A DNA stretch of 64,000 nucleotides from Oscillospiraceae bacterium (GTDB lineage: Bacteria > Bacillota > Clostridia > Oscillospirales > Oscillospiraceae), in assembly GCA_009785345.1 (NCBI GenBank), contig WQWL01000004.1, positions 1 through 64,000 of the forward strand. The letters run 5' to 3'. A model generated the notes under the pieces. That model was not told where the DNA came from. It ran no database searches and was given only the letters and a program-made list of their open reading frames with translations. Of the stretch, positions 36,868 through 44,917 are shown piece by piece. The first letter of the stretch is position 1, and each line of letters starts with the position of its first letter. A program made the position numbers and the translations under genes.

Positions 36868-37895
36868 CACTCTCTCACCTCTAGCTTTATAATGTCGGTG
36901 CCTGTGATCATTTCTATTTCACGTCTTTCACCATATGAAGAAATCAAAATATAAGACTTTTCACTTGATGCTGGAACACGCTCTGAAAATGAATGGCAGT
37001 ACTTATTCAAATCAATAAATGCAAGAGCTGTGTATATCCTCTCCAAATGAACATTGCTCATTCCGCTACTTATATGCAATGGACTACCATCAGAGTCCGG
37101 ACAAATCAGGCTCACAGGAATATCTTTTTTAATGCAGCTGCGACAAATAAACGCAGCAATACGAATCGCTTCTTCATGCACAAAAAGCCTATCATATGTA
37201 CGATACTCATGAATATCAAGTATAACCGTTATCTCTTGATAAATCGTAAAATCATAGACATTTGACATTAGCTCACCTATTTTGGCGGTAGCTTTCCAGT
37301 TCACTTGACGAAAACTGTCGTATGGCTGGTACTCCCTAACGCCTTTGAATGTAAACGGGTCAGGGTCAGTGAATCGCCTTACTGATACATCTCCCAACAT
37401 TTTTCTGAGCGGAATCATCAATTCAGGGTAGTCAATGTATCTCGGATATACAATGAGTCCGAATGGCACAGAAATATCTTCCTGCATAAATTCGGTCATA
37501 AAAAGGTTATTACACGCAATAGTTGATTCCTTTATTGTATAATAACCACGCTTATTTAACTGTATTTTCGACCTTTTTCTAACCGTCTTATTAATACCTA
37601 CAATGAAGAGCAAATTACGTAACTCTCCTCTGATAACTTCACGGTCAACGTAGCTCAATAAGATTGATGAGTAGGCAAGCTTGTAACTAACATGCACCCA
37701 AGGTAATGGCAGTCGCTTACCATTTGTCACGCTGTCGATAAGTTCTACTGTATCACCTTCAAAAATCGCATTTTTCGAAGGTTTTGAATTGAATGTCAAA
37801 TTTTCGTTCCAGTATCGTCGGTAAACCGCTTTCTGCAACAGTATTATAGCTAATATAGTTATCAATAGAATCCCGGCAACAATAACCCCGGTCAT
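36867..37895 (-). CDS. DUF58 domain protein
   Basis: 342 aa. An N-terminal membrane segment (VIVAGILLITILAIILLQ) is followed by a beta-rich region and the DUF58 core with FKGVREYQPYDSFRQVNWKA and a vWA-like strand VILDIHEYRTYDR. The gene starts one base after the moxR stop behind GAGGG. DUF58 proteins partner with MoxR ATPases; the molecular role is not settled. Confidence 0.88.
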   Translation of the reverse strand: MTGVIVAGILLITILAIILLQKAVYRRYWNENLTFNSKPSKNAIFEGDTVELIDSVTNGKRLPLPWVHVSYKLAYSSILLSYVDREVIRGELRNLLFIVGINKTVRKRSKIQLNKRGYYTIKESTIACNNLFMTEFMQEDISVPFGLIVYPRYIDYPELMIPLRKMLGDVSVRRFTDPDPFTFKGVREYQPYDSFRQVNWKATAKIGELMSNVYDFTIYQEITVILDIHEYRTYDRLFVHEEAIRIAAFICRSCIKKDIPVSLICPDSDGSPLHISSGMSNVHLERIYTALAFIDLNKYCHSFSERVPASSEKSYILISSYGERREIEMITGTDIIKLEVRE

Positions 37896-37896
37896 C

Positions 37897-38874
37897 TTAT
37901 TTGCCCTCGTAGTTTTCCGAGGGAACTGTGGTTTCTTTTATGATTTTTTCAAGCAGTTCCTCAGTGTCTCCCACCGCACCACTTCGATGAATAATTCTGT
38001 GTATATACGCATACGGAAGTAGAGTTTGTATATCATCAGGCAAAACATATGAACGCCCACTGAGTGCTGCATATGCTCTGCAAAGCCTGGCAAGTGCAAT
38101 AGCTCCACGTGTACTCACTCCCAAAATTACAGATTCAGAAGTTCGTGTTTTCTCTGTCAACTCTACAATATAGTCTAATAGTTCATCATGAACAAAAACG
38201 TTCTTAACACTTGCTTGAATGCTTAATAATTCACTTGCTGTGCACACAGGGGTGATACTTTCAAGTGGTTGACTTGTTAGAAATCGCTTAATAATATCTG
38301 TAGTTTCATTTGCAGACGGATAACCCAAGGTCAGGCGAATTAAGAAGCGGTCAAGTTGCGCTTCAGGCAAAGGATATGTACCATGTGTCTCGACCGGGTT
38401 TTGTGTGGCAATAACTAAATAAGGTTCTGCTAATTTATGAGTTTCGCCGTCAATTGTGATTTGTTTTTCTTCCATACTCTCAAGCAATCCCGACTGCGTA
38501 CGCGGTGTAGCGCGATTAATTTCATCGGCGAGTAATATGTTCGTAAAGAGAGCTCCTTTGCGAAAAACGAATTCGTTCATTTTTGGATTGTAGTAATTGA
38601 TTCCGGTCAGGTCTGTTGGAAGTAAGTCAGGTGTAAATTGGATACGCCCAAAATCACAATCCAGTGATTTTGCCAATGATTTAGCTAACATCGTCTTGCC
38701 CGTTCCCGGCACATCATCCAGCAAGACATGACCCTCTGCAAAAAGAGCTGATAGCACAAGATTAATCGTTGTTGATTTTCCAACAATTAATTTTTCGATA
38801 TTACTCCGTATTCCGTCTGCATATCGTTTTATCTCGCTGCAATTCATTTCACTGTTTATGTTCATATTTTGCAT
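37897..38874 (-). CDS. MoxR family AAA+ ATPase
   Basis: Chaperone-like AAA+ ATPase, about 325 aa. Walker A is DDVPGTGKTMLAKSLA, Walker B is ILLADEINRATPRTQSGLLE, sensor 1 is YLVIATQNPVETHGTYPLPE, and the arginine-finger region LDRFLIRLTLGYP follows. Start set at ATG 38874 by GGGGG eight bases upstream rather than the GTG at 38892. It heads a three-gene operon with DUF58 and DUF4129-like genes. Confidence 0.92.
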   Translation of the reverse strand: MQNMNINSEMNCSEIKRYADGIRSNIEKLIVGKSTTINLVLSALFAEGHVLLDDVPGTGKTMLAKSLAKSLDCDFGRIQFTPDLLPTDLTGINYYNPKMNEFVFRKGALFTNILLADEINRATPRTQSGLLESMEEKQITIDGETHKLAEPYLVIATQNPVETHGTYPLPEAQLDRFLIRLTLGYPSANETTDIIKRFLTSQPLESITPVCTASELLSIQASVKNVFVHDELLDYIVELTEKTRTSESVILGVSTRGAIALARLCRAYAALSGRSYVLPDDIQTLLPYAYIHRIIHRSGAVGDTEELLEKIIKETTVPSENYEGK

Positions 38875-38975
38875 ATACCAGCCCCCATTCACATTTTTTA
38901 TTTATATACTAATTATGAGTGCAATCCGTTGTTGTTGTCAAGAATTTTTACGGGTTAGCCAAAAATTTATGATTT

Positions 38976-40283
38976 TCATTTAGCTTCAACTAAAACAAAT
39001 TTTCTGCTTTTTCCGCGCCCTACAATTTCCACTAAACCTGCGTCTGACATCTGCTTTGTCAAATTGAATGCTCGTGTTCTTTTAACATTCAATAATGTTT
39101 GCACTTCTTCATCAGAAATTTCAATATGCTCTTTTAAATAGTCGAGTAATAGTTGCATTTGAGATGTTACAGAGTTTTTGCCTGAAGGTGCCATGTTGCC
39201 TTTTGCATAATTCATGTTTGGTAATGTTATTTTAAACGAGTTTTGTGTTACATCAATAGTTACAGAATCAGGGCAGTTTTCGTAGAGAGCGAAAATGCGC
39301 CTTATGCCTGTTCCATATGTTTCAATAAAGTTTAGTCGTTGGAAAACTTTCGCAAGATTTTCGTTGCGTAGCTGCGAGATGCCGTTGCGAATATCATCTG
39401 TTGAAATGCCGGGAAGTAATCCACCTATAGAAATGAATTCCATGCATTTGTCATTCACGTTTATTAATATACTACCGGAAAATCCATAATCACGATGAAT
39501 CAACGAATTTAAGAGTGCTTCACGAACAGCATCAGTTGGATAATCCCAGTAGTCTTTACGCACCAGCCCATCAATGACAGAATGATTTTTATTACACAGT
39601 TGAAGATAGCCAAATGCTTCTTCTAGTTGACTTAACACAGAGCCGGTAAATTCTTTACGGTCACGGAATATCGTGTTCTCTTCATCAGCAAATACAGCAA
39701 CCTTTATACTACGTGTACATTGGTCAGAGAGAAGCCATCCTAAATTTGTATATAGCTGTTGCGCATGGTTACGAATACCTAGAATATTGTATTTATCTTG
39801 CGAAAATTCAATTTTGTTTTTGACAAAAACTTCTGTACAAAAATCAAAAGTAAGCTCCTGTTCCAACGAGCGCAATTCTTCAAAAATGTCGCCATCTGCA
39901 TTTTTAATCATTTGGCGAATTTGTTCTGGTGATGCTTGAACAGATGATGAACCTTGACGTACATATACACCAGATGGCTTTATCCCCTTTGATTTCAAAT
40001 AATAGGGTTTATATGAGCCTTCGCTTATTTCTATGTGAATAACTTTATTATCTGTAAGAGTATACTTCACAAAAATTGTCACATCGGGTGCAATCGCATC
40101 CCGAATACCGTTAGTAATACGAGTATAAGTATCATCAACATGAAGCAATGGGGCATCCTCTCCATTATTGTCTATACCAATATGCAAAGTGCCGCCATCT
40201 GTGTTTGCAAAAGCAATGACCTCTTTATAAATATCACCTAGAGCGTTGGACTTGAATTCAATTTTTTCAGTTTCGTACGGCAT
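38976..40283 (-). CDS. AlbA_2 (Schlafen-like) domain putative transcriptional regulator
   Basis: About 435 aa, COG2865-like. N-terminal AlbA_2 domain: TEKIEFKSNALGDIYKEVIA, FANTDGGTLHIGIDNNGED. A central RecG-like C-terminal domain shows DAVREALLNSLIHRDYGFSG and FIETYGTGIRRIF. A C-terminal winged helix is seen in EISDEEVQTLLNVKRTRAFN. Start at ATG 40283, seven bases after AAGGAG; upstream frame to 40466 covers the promoter and is not coding. Four iteron-like boxes lie upstream of its promoter, so autoregulation is likely. Confidence 0.85.
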   Translation of the reverse strand: MPYETEKIEFKSNALGDIYKEVIAFANTDGGTLHIGIDNNGEDAPLLHVDDTYTRITNGIRDAIAPDVTIFVKYTLTDNKVIHIEISEGSYKPYYLKSKGIKPSGVYVRQGSSSVQASPEQIRQMIKNADGDIFEELRSLEQELTFDFCTEVFVKNKIEFSQDKYNILGIRNHAQQLYTNLGWLLSDQCTRSIKVAVFADEENTIFRDRKEFTGSVLSQLEEAFGYLQLCNKNHSVIDGLVRKDYWDYPTDAVREALLNSLIHRDYGFSGSILINVNDKCMEFISIGGLLPGISTDDIRNGISQLRNENLAKVFQRLNFIETYGTGIRRIFALYENCPDSVTIDVTQNSFKITLPNMNYAKGNMAPSGKNSVTSQMQLLLDYLKEHIEISDEEVQTLLNVKRTRAFNLTKQMSDAGLVEIVGRGKSRKFVLVEAK

Positions 40284-40314
40284 GTTCATACTCCTTGGAA
40301 ATTTGGGTAATTCC

Positions 40315-40343
40315 AGTATAAGCAAAACAGTCACTCCTGTCAA
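40315..40343 (-). promoter_or_regulatory. Consensus promoter of the AlbA_2 regulator gene
   Basis: On the minus strand, TTGACA (40338-40343) and TATACT (40315-40320) are separated by exactly 17 bases. Confidence 0.8.
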
Positions 40344-40378
40344 GTGAACAAGGTGAATGTTTGTGAATGAAGTGAATG
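40344..40378. repeat. Four iteron-like operator boxes
   Basis: GTGAA(C/T)(A/G) is repeated at 40344-40350, 40353-40359, 40363-40369 and 40372-40378, a 9-10 base period (one helix turn). The array abuts the -35 box of the regulator's promoter and begins just past the stop codon of the upstream gene. Confidence 0.75.
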
Positions 40379-40396
40379 TTACTAGTTTGAAAGACT

Positions 40397-40738
40397 TCAA
40401 AATATTAGGAAGATAAGTATAACGCACATAATAATTGCATTTGACAATATACCACCTAATGCCCATAATATTTTTTGTGATTTGCTCGCTTCCATTTCAT
40501 TTTTTTCGTCAATTTCATAATACCATGGGATGAAAAAAGAACCTAAAATAAAAGCGGTATTGACTGTGATTCTTTTAGTCCTGATTATCGTCTTGCCAAT
40601 AGCGCCAATGGTGATTGACCAATTGTTATCGCCCCCAAAAAAGCGATACGTATACACATGACCAAGTTCATGTATGTAACAAAATACTAGAGCAAAAATC
40701 CAGAATGTAATTACATCTGCAAACACGTTTAACTCCAT
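40397..40738 (-). CDS. Small membrane protein with HELGH metalloprotease motif (M50-like)
   Basis: 113 aa. His23-Glu24-x-x-His27 (IHELGHVY) lies in the first hydrophobic segment, as in site-2-protease-like M50 proteins. A middle helix TAFILGSFFIPWYY and a C-terminal helix complete it. It is shorter than typical site-2 proteases and lacks an obvious LDG-type third metal ligand, so it may be a minimal family member or an M50-like membrane protein without protease activity. AAGGTG precedes ATG. The AlbA_2 regulator gene follows on the same strand. Confidence 0.6.
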   Translation of the reverse strand: MELNVFADVITFWIFALVFCYIHELGHVYTYRFFGGDNNWSITIGAIGKTIIRTKRITVNTAFILGSFFIPWYYEIDEKNEMEASKSQKILWALGGILSNAIIMCVILIFLIF

Positions 40739-41015
40739 AACACCTTACCCTTTTTTCTCAGCATTAGTAGAGATATACAATGAGTCTATCAATAAAACGG
40801 AGGACGCTATATTGTATACTAATTATGAGTGTAAGTACTTCCTGTTGTCAAGAATTTTATGAATGATTAATGTCGTTGATAACTTGTTCTATTCGTTATG
40901 TGGTGATGAACATTAAATTTCTCGGGAAATAATGACATAATTTCGAAACGCAATTTGCTGATTGAACACGAATGACAAATACAGAAAGATGTTTTGACCT
41001 ATCAACAAAATCCCT

Positions 41016-41288
41016 CTAGTCTTCACACATCAAATCATCTGCGCTCGTTTTAAACGCTCTGGCTATTTTCGCAAATATCCAGATGCCCATATTTATTTTA
41101 CCACTTTCAACATCTTGGAGATGCCTAAGATTAATATCGGCTTTTTTTGCAAACTTTTCCTGCGTCAAATTCATTTCCTTTCGCTTCAACTTGACTCGCT
41201 TACCTACCAACTCAAGAAAAATTTTCTTTTCTTCATCATCATCTTTCTTCTTTTTTTCATCCTGCATATCATTCTGTATATTATTCAT
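41016..41288 (-). CDS. XRE family helix-turn-helix regulator
   Basis: About 90 aa. Highly charged N-terminus (KKKKDDDEEKK), then a Cro/C1-type HTH: LKRKEMNLTQEKFAKKADIN followed by LRHLQDVESGKINMGI. Start at ATG 41288, behind GAGGTG; an ATG four codons earlier overlaps that site. A stand-alone gene; its targets are unknown. Confidence 0.85.
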   Translation of the reverse strand: MNNIQNDMQDEKKKKDDDEEKKIFLELVGKRVKLKRKEMNLTQEKFAKKADINLRHLQDVESGKINMGIWIFAKIARAFKTSADDLMCED

Positions 41289-41407
41289 CTGACACCTCAT
41301 ATATACAAGAATAGCAAAGATTTAATTATAAAACAACGGTCTATAATACGGATTCTCTAGAAAAATTTAACATATTTTTCACACTGAAATCAGCAGTTTT
41401 TGACGTG

Positions 41408-41434
41408 TTTTGTTAAAGTTTTGTTAAAGTTTTG
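41408..41434. repeat. 11-bp tandem repeat
   Basis: TTTTGTTAAAG occurs twice in tandem, with a third partial unit, in the 288-base gap upstream of the XRE gene. Could be a regulator-binding array. The rest of the gap (41289-41576) shows no gene. Confidence 0.55.
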
Positions 41435-41576
41435 AAATGCTCGTGGTATCCAGTTTCGCATCGGAGTATATAGTAAAACTAATAACATATTTCTTGCTTA
41501 TAATAAAGCAAGAGACAAGAAAAATATACGAACATGAAGTGGATATCGAATAACACAAAGCAGCGAGGGCACACTT

Positions 41577-41792
41577 TTACCGCATTAATCTTAACAAGCT
41601 ACCAAAGATAAAAGTATCGCGATAAAGTGAACTATACTCTTTCTCCTCGTCAAAAAACAATACGACTCTAGTTGACACACTACTGGCATTTAACTCTAAA
41701 TGACAAAATAACATATTCCGATAATCCAAAACGTATTGATTATCTCCAATAGTAAAAGAGTGTGTTATATTATTCATGGTTGTAGAACTCAT
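41577..41792 (-). CDS. Small protein coupled to S41 peptidase gene (unrecognised)
   Basis: 71 aa, beginning two bases after the peptidase stop codon, so its translation is probably coupled. The segment HSFTIGDNQYVLDYRNMLFC resembles the opening of SPASM-type peptide maturases, where a short beta-rich region precedes the radical-SAM domain, but no radical-SAM domain follows. It could be a truncated maturase, a small partner protein or a peptide substrate. I do not recognise it with confidence. Confidence 0.4.
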   Translation of the reverse strand: MSSTTMNNITHSFTIGDNQYVLDYRNMLFCHLELNASSVSTRVVLFFDEEKEYSSLYRDTFIFGSLLRLMR

Positions 41793-41793
41793 C

Positions 41794-43410
41794 CTAACAT
41801 GCCTCATTCATCAACATTGCTATGGTTGCCGTCAGTGCACAACCTGTAACCCAAACATCCGGTCTAAAACCTACCCCTTCAACAAAATGTTCCTCGGACC
41901 AAAACATTATACTTCTTCCAAGCCTGACGGGCATACCTGAATTTGGCATCCTCAAGTGTGGATAAGCAGCATCGACCGTAAGTACACCAAATGTGTTTTG
42001 TCCAATGACTATGGTATTCTCAACATTAAACACGAGATCCACAAAATACTCTCCCGCTGACGAAGTGTGTCTGTCAACAAGCACTACTAACACCTGCTCC
42101 CTCTCAACGATATGGCGATCGCTAAGATTGTAAACGTTATTCCCATTTATAATAGTTGGCTCAATAATAACAGGTGCTAGAACTTCTAAATCTTCATCAG
42201 AAAAATAAAATGGGTTTGTTTCTGGTGTATCACCATGAGGTGTCCACGGGTATTCATGTTCTACACTCCAGTTTCCCAGATTGATGTAATTGCCGTTTAC
42301 AACTTCTCCGGTGATTAGATACATCCATTTAAGCGGCAAAATAGCTGTCCCACCACTATTTGAACGCAGATCAAGAATAACAACAGACTCATCACTCAAT
42401 TTTTCTGCAAAATCCAAGAATGCACGAGCATGTCCGCCGTGCGCAACTGAACTCATACCCATCATCCAAGTCAAAGACACTACAGGAAAACCGCTTGTTT
42501 CAGTCAGTGAAGATGGTATATGAGAAACATTTCTACCCAATGGTGCTGCCCGAAGTTCTATGTACTCACGTGTATTATTTTCGTATATAATTGTAAGTGT
42601 TTGTGCGGCTGTCGATACACCTTCTCGCATTAAAATAGGTGCGTAAAAATGCTGACCGGACTCATCCAGTTGGAGGCGTAGAATATCAGCTATGTCATGT
42701 CCCGGCACCTCATTTACATACAAACCATTTTCGCGATTGCGAAATCCTCGATTTGTTTTATCAAAGAAAACATCTCTACTTACGAGAAATGTGTAGTATG
42801 AACCAAATAATAAGCCCGAAATAGTGAAATGATGATCATTGATTATTGGAGATAGATGTCTTTGTAGTATTCGGGATAATTCCATACCACTAATGTTGTC
42901 ATCAATTAGCTGTATATCCTCGACGATTTGTTCCTTTGCAAGCTTAAACACCTCGTCTCCTCCGAAATATAAGTATCCACCGTACACATACCTCAATACT
43001 TCAAAGAGAACTTTTACGTCTTCAACGGCTTCTTTGCGAGTAACAGATTGCATGTTCACTCTGTCGGCTGGGTTCATCATAATAGGCGATAAGTCGTAAA
43101 ATGTGAAATCACGACTATATGCAAAACCTGAAACTATTTCTCCATCAACCTTTTCAATGCTGACTCTGCGTTCATTTGCGACATCAAGTAATATCTGAAG
43201 TGTTCTTCTTTCATCCTGATATGACCCTTCTCTCTCCGTTATGGACTCTTCTGTATATGAGCTTTTATCGCCTGAACAATATAGTTCTGGATATACTTCC
43301 GTGTCATTCGCATAATATGATTCTGTCGGAATGATTTCGCATGAATATAGAAATACGATAAACATCAGACATATGGTTAAGAAAACACCCTTATTCTTTT
43401 TTATAAACAT
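41794..43410 (-). CDS. S41 family peptidase, predicted lipoprotein
   Basis: 538 aa. Lipoprotein signal with lipobox FLYSC (Cys24), then an N-terminal helical region and a TSPc-type domain: VVSLTWMMGMSS, VVILDLRSNSGGTAILPLKW, and the nucleophile region VDRHTSSAGEYFVD. The segment where CtpA enzymes carry TFGKG reads TFGVLT, so the Ser-Lys dyad is absent. The histidines in INDHHFTI hint at an S41B/tricorn-like Ser-His arrangement. Probably acts outside the membrane on proteins or peptides. A small coupled ORF follows. Confidence 0.8.
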   Translation of the reverse strand: MFIKKNKGVFLTICLMFIVFLYSCEIIPTESYYANDTEVYPELYCSGDKSSYTEESITEREGSYQDERRTLQILLDVANERRVSIEKVDGEIVSGFAYSRDFTFYDLSPIMMNPADRVNMQSVTRKEAVEDVKVLFEVLRYVYGGYLYFGGDEVFKLAKEQIVEDIQLIDDNISGMELSRILQRHLSPIINDHHFTISGLLFGSYYTFLVSRDVFFDKTNRGFRNRENGLYVNEVPGHDIADILRLQLDESGQHFYAPILMREGVSTAAQTLTIIYENNTREYIELRAAPLGRNVSHIPSSLTETSGFPVVSLTWMMGMSSVAHGGHARAFLDFAEKLSDESVVILDLRSNSGGTAILPLKWMYLITGEVVNGNYINLGNWSVEHEYPWTPHGDTPETNPFYFSDEDLEVLAPVIIEPTIINGNNVYNLSDRHIVEREQVLVVLVDRHTSSAGEYFVDLVFNVENTIVIGQNTFGVLTVDAAYPHLRMPNSGMPVRLGRSIMFWSEEHFVEGVGFRPDVWVTGCALTATIAMLMNEAC

Positions 43411-43807
43411 ATAACCTGCCCCAATTTCTATTTATTTGACTATAATCATAATGCATTTGAGGTCGTTTATCTACCTTTTCTGGAATTAATTTGTACTATA
43501 CAAGCAACATGGTTTTTCTAACTTGCCCATAATTCACATTTACTATGTTGTTAGCAACCGTTACCGCCAGCACCTCCTCCAACCCATAACCATTGGTGGG
43601 GGTGCCGATCCCATGGATCAAAGTATTGACCCTATTACAAGGAATAATAGTTCCGGTTTTGTAAAAAAGTGCATTTTTTTGTGTATTCAGCCATTCGTTT
43701 GTGTACAATGTTAACATTGTTAAAAAGACAATCCTTATTTGAGCATATTCTCATGATTGACAAAGTACCATAGAATAGATTACTGTATAGCCGAGGTATT
43801 GATACAT
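43411..43807. other. Intergenic region, no confident gene
   Basis: About 400 bases between divergent genes. On the minus strand around 43560-43635 there is a stretch that reads GQYFDPWDRHPHQWLWVGGG in one frame, bounded upstream by stops, while another frame is open for 73 codons. It may be a decayed remnant of a surface or RHS-like protein. A T-rich stretch and GTTAACATTGTTAA lie near 43710. Promoters for the flanking genes should lie here, but I see none with both boxes. Confidence 0.35.
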
Positions 43808-44767
43808 ATGAAAAAACATTTATATTTAATTGCTACAATATCATTATCATTAACGTTAACGTTATTGCTGGCCGGTTGTATGGCTGAATCCGATACTGAT
43901 TCGCCTGTTTTATATGAACCGGTAGTTGAGCAAGCCACGCCCGAACCAACATATGTTCCGGATGGACTTGAACATCCCGAAGAGCATGAAACCGATTACA
44001 CAGACGAGTATGAGGCTGAACCTTACTATGACCATGAACCCGATGAATATCTCGATTACGTTTACATCGATGACAACTACTTTGAGCTATACCGCATTGA
44101 AGGGACTGCTGACCTTTCTTCCGATATGTGGGAGCGCATGGTTGATTGGAGAACTAATGCAGTTTTGCTCGCCGAGCGTCATCGTGATTCTGTTGTTATA
44201 AACAGAAACCCCAATGCTCCTGTTGTCTATCTCACATTCGACGATGGTCCGGATCCCGTGAATACTGTTAGTGTCATAAACACATTAATTGAACACGATG
44301 TCTCTGCCACATTCTTTTTCTTGGGCGAGAATATTCGCCGTCACCCGGAAGTAGTGATGATGGCATATGAGGCTGGATTTACAATTGGTTTGCATGGTTA
44401 CACCCATACGTCGTTTCGATTACTTTCCGATGAAGAGATAATCGCAGAACTCAACGAAACAAATGATTTACTTGAATACATAACCGGTTCGCGAGCAACA
44501 ACAATGCGTCCGCCTTATGGCGCAATCGGAGATGAGGAAGTTGAGGTTATTCGCAATCTTGATCTCACAATATACCTATGGTCTCTCGACACATTAGATT
44601 GGGCGCAGACTGAGGCAACAGAAATTTTGCGTAACATTAAAGAGTACACTCGTCCCGGAGAAATCATCCTCATGCATGCATTTTCAGGACAACGCTTAGT
44701 TCCGGAAATATTATCCGAGATAATCGTGTTTCTCCTAGACGAAGGTTTTGATATACGAGCATTGTAG
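43808..44767 (+). CDS. Polysaccharide deacetylase, predicted lipoprotein
   Basis: 319 aa. Lipobox LLLAGC (Cys24), then an acidic Tyr/Glu-rich spacer, then a NodB domain. Motif 1 is YLTFDDGP, motif 2 is GLHGYTH with both metal-binding His present, motif 3 is MRPPYGA, motif 4 is SLDTLDW. Motif 5 reads LMHA, with the usual following Asp replaced. Likely deacetylates peptidoglycan or another envelope glycan at the membrane surface. Start at ATG 43808 with GAGGT ten bases upstream; the frame upstream to 43757 lacks a signal peptide. Confidence 0.9.
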   Translation: MKKHLYLIATISLSLTLTLLLAGCMAESDTDSPVLYEPVVEQATPEPTYVPDGLEHPEEHETDYTDEYEAEPYYDHEPDEYLDYVYIDDNYFELYRIEGTADLSSDMWERMVDWRTNAVLLAERHRDSVVINRNPNAPVVYLTFDDGPDPVNTVSVINTLIEHDVSATFFFLGENIRRHPEVVMMAYEAGFTIGLHGYTHTSFRLLSDEEIIAELNETNDLLEYITGSRATTMRPPYGAIGDEEVEVIRNLDLTIYLWSLDTLDWAQTEATEILRNIKEYTRPGEIILMHAFSGQRLVPEILSEIIVFLLDEGFDIRAL

Positions 44768-44830
44768 CGACATAGTAATTTGTGATAAAAGCTAATGTTA
44801 ATCTACATTTCAATCGAAAATTAATAGTAA

Positions 44831-44890
44831 GAGAGAGCGGCCAATTTTAATGGTCGTTTTCTCTCAAGTACTCCGTTTCCGGAATACTTG
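44831..44890. other. Two tandem hairpins before the P-type ATPase gene
   Basis: Hairpin 1: GAGAGAGCGGCCA pairs with TGGTCGTTTTCTCTC with G-T wobbles. Hairpin 2 follows at once: CAAGTACTCCG/CGGAATACTTG (10 of 11 pairs, loop TTTC), then TGGTTTTTG. They could be the terminator of the deacetylase gene or a leader controlling the ATPase gene. Confidence 0.6.
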
Positions 44891-44917
44891 TGGTTTTTGA
44901 AGGGAATGAGTGTCAAC

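Noticed and set aside
40284..40466. N-terminal extension of the AlbA_2 regulator
   Set aside because: It would translate across the consensus promoter and iteron boxes, and the conserved domain begins at the later ATG with a good ribosome-binding site.
43560..43720. Possible glycine-rich peptide precursor or RHS fragment on the minus strand
   Set aside because: Stops precede the stretch, there is no start with a ribosome-binding site, and the similarity is too weak to call.
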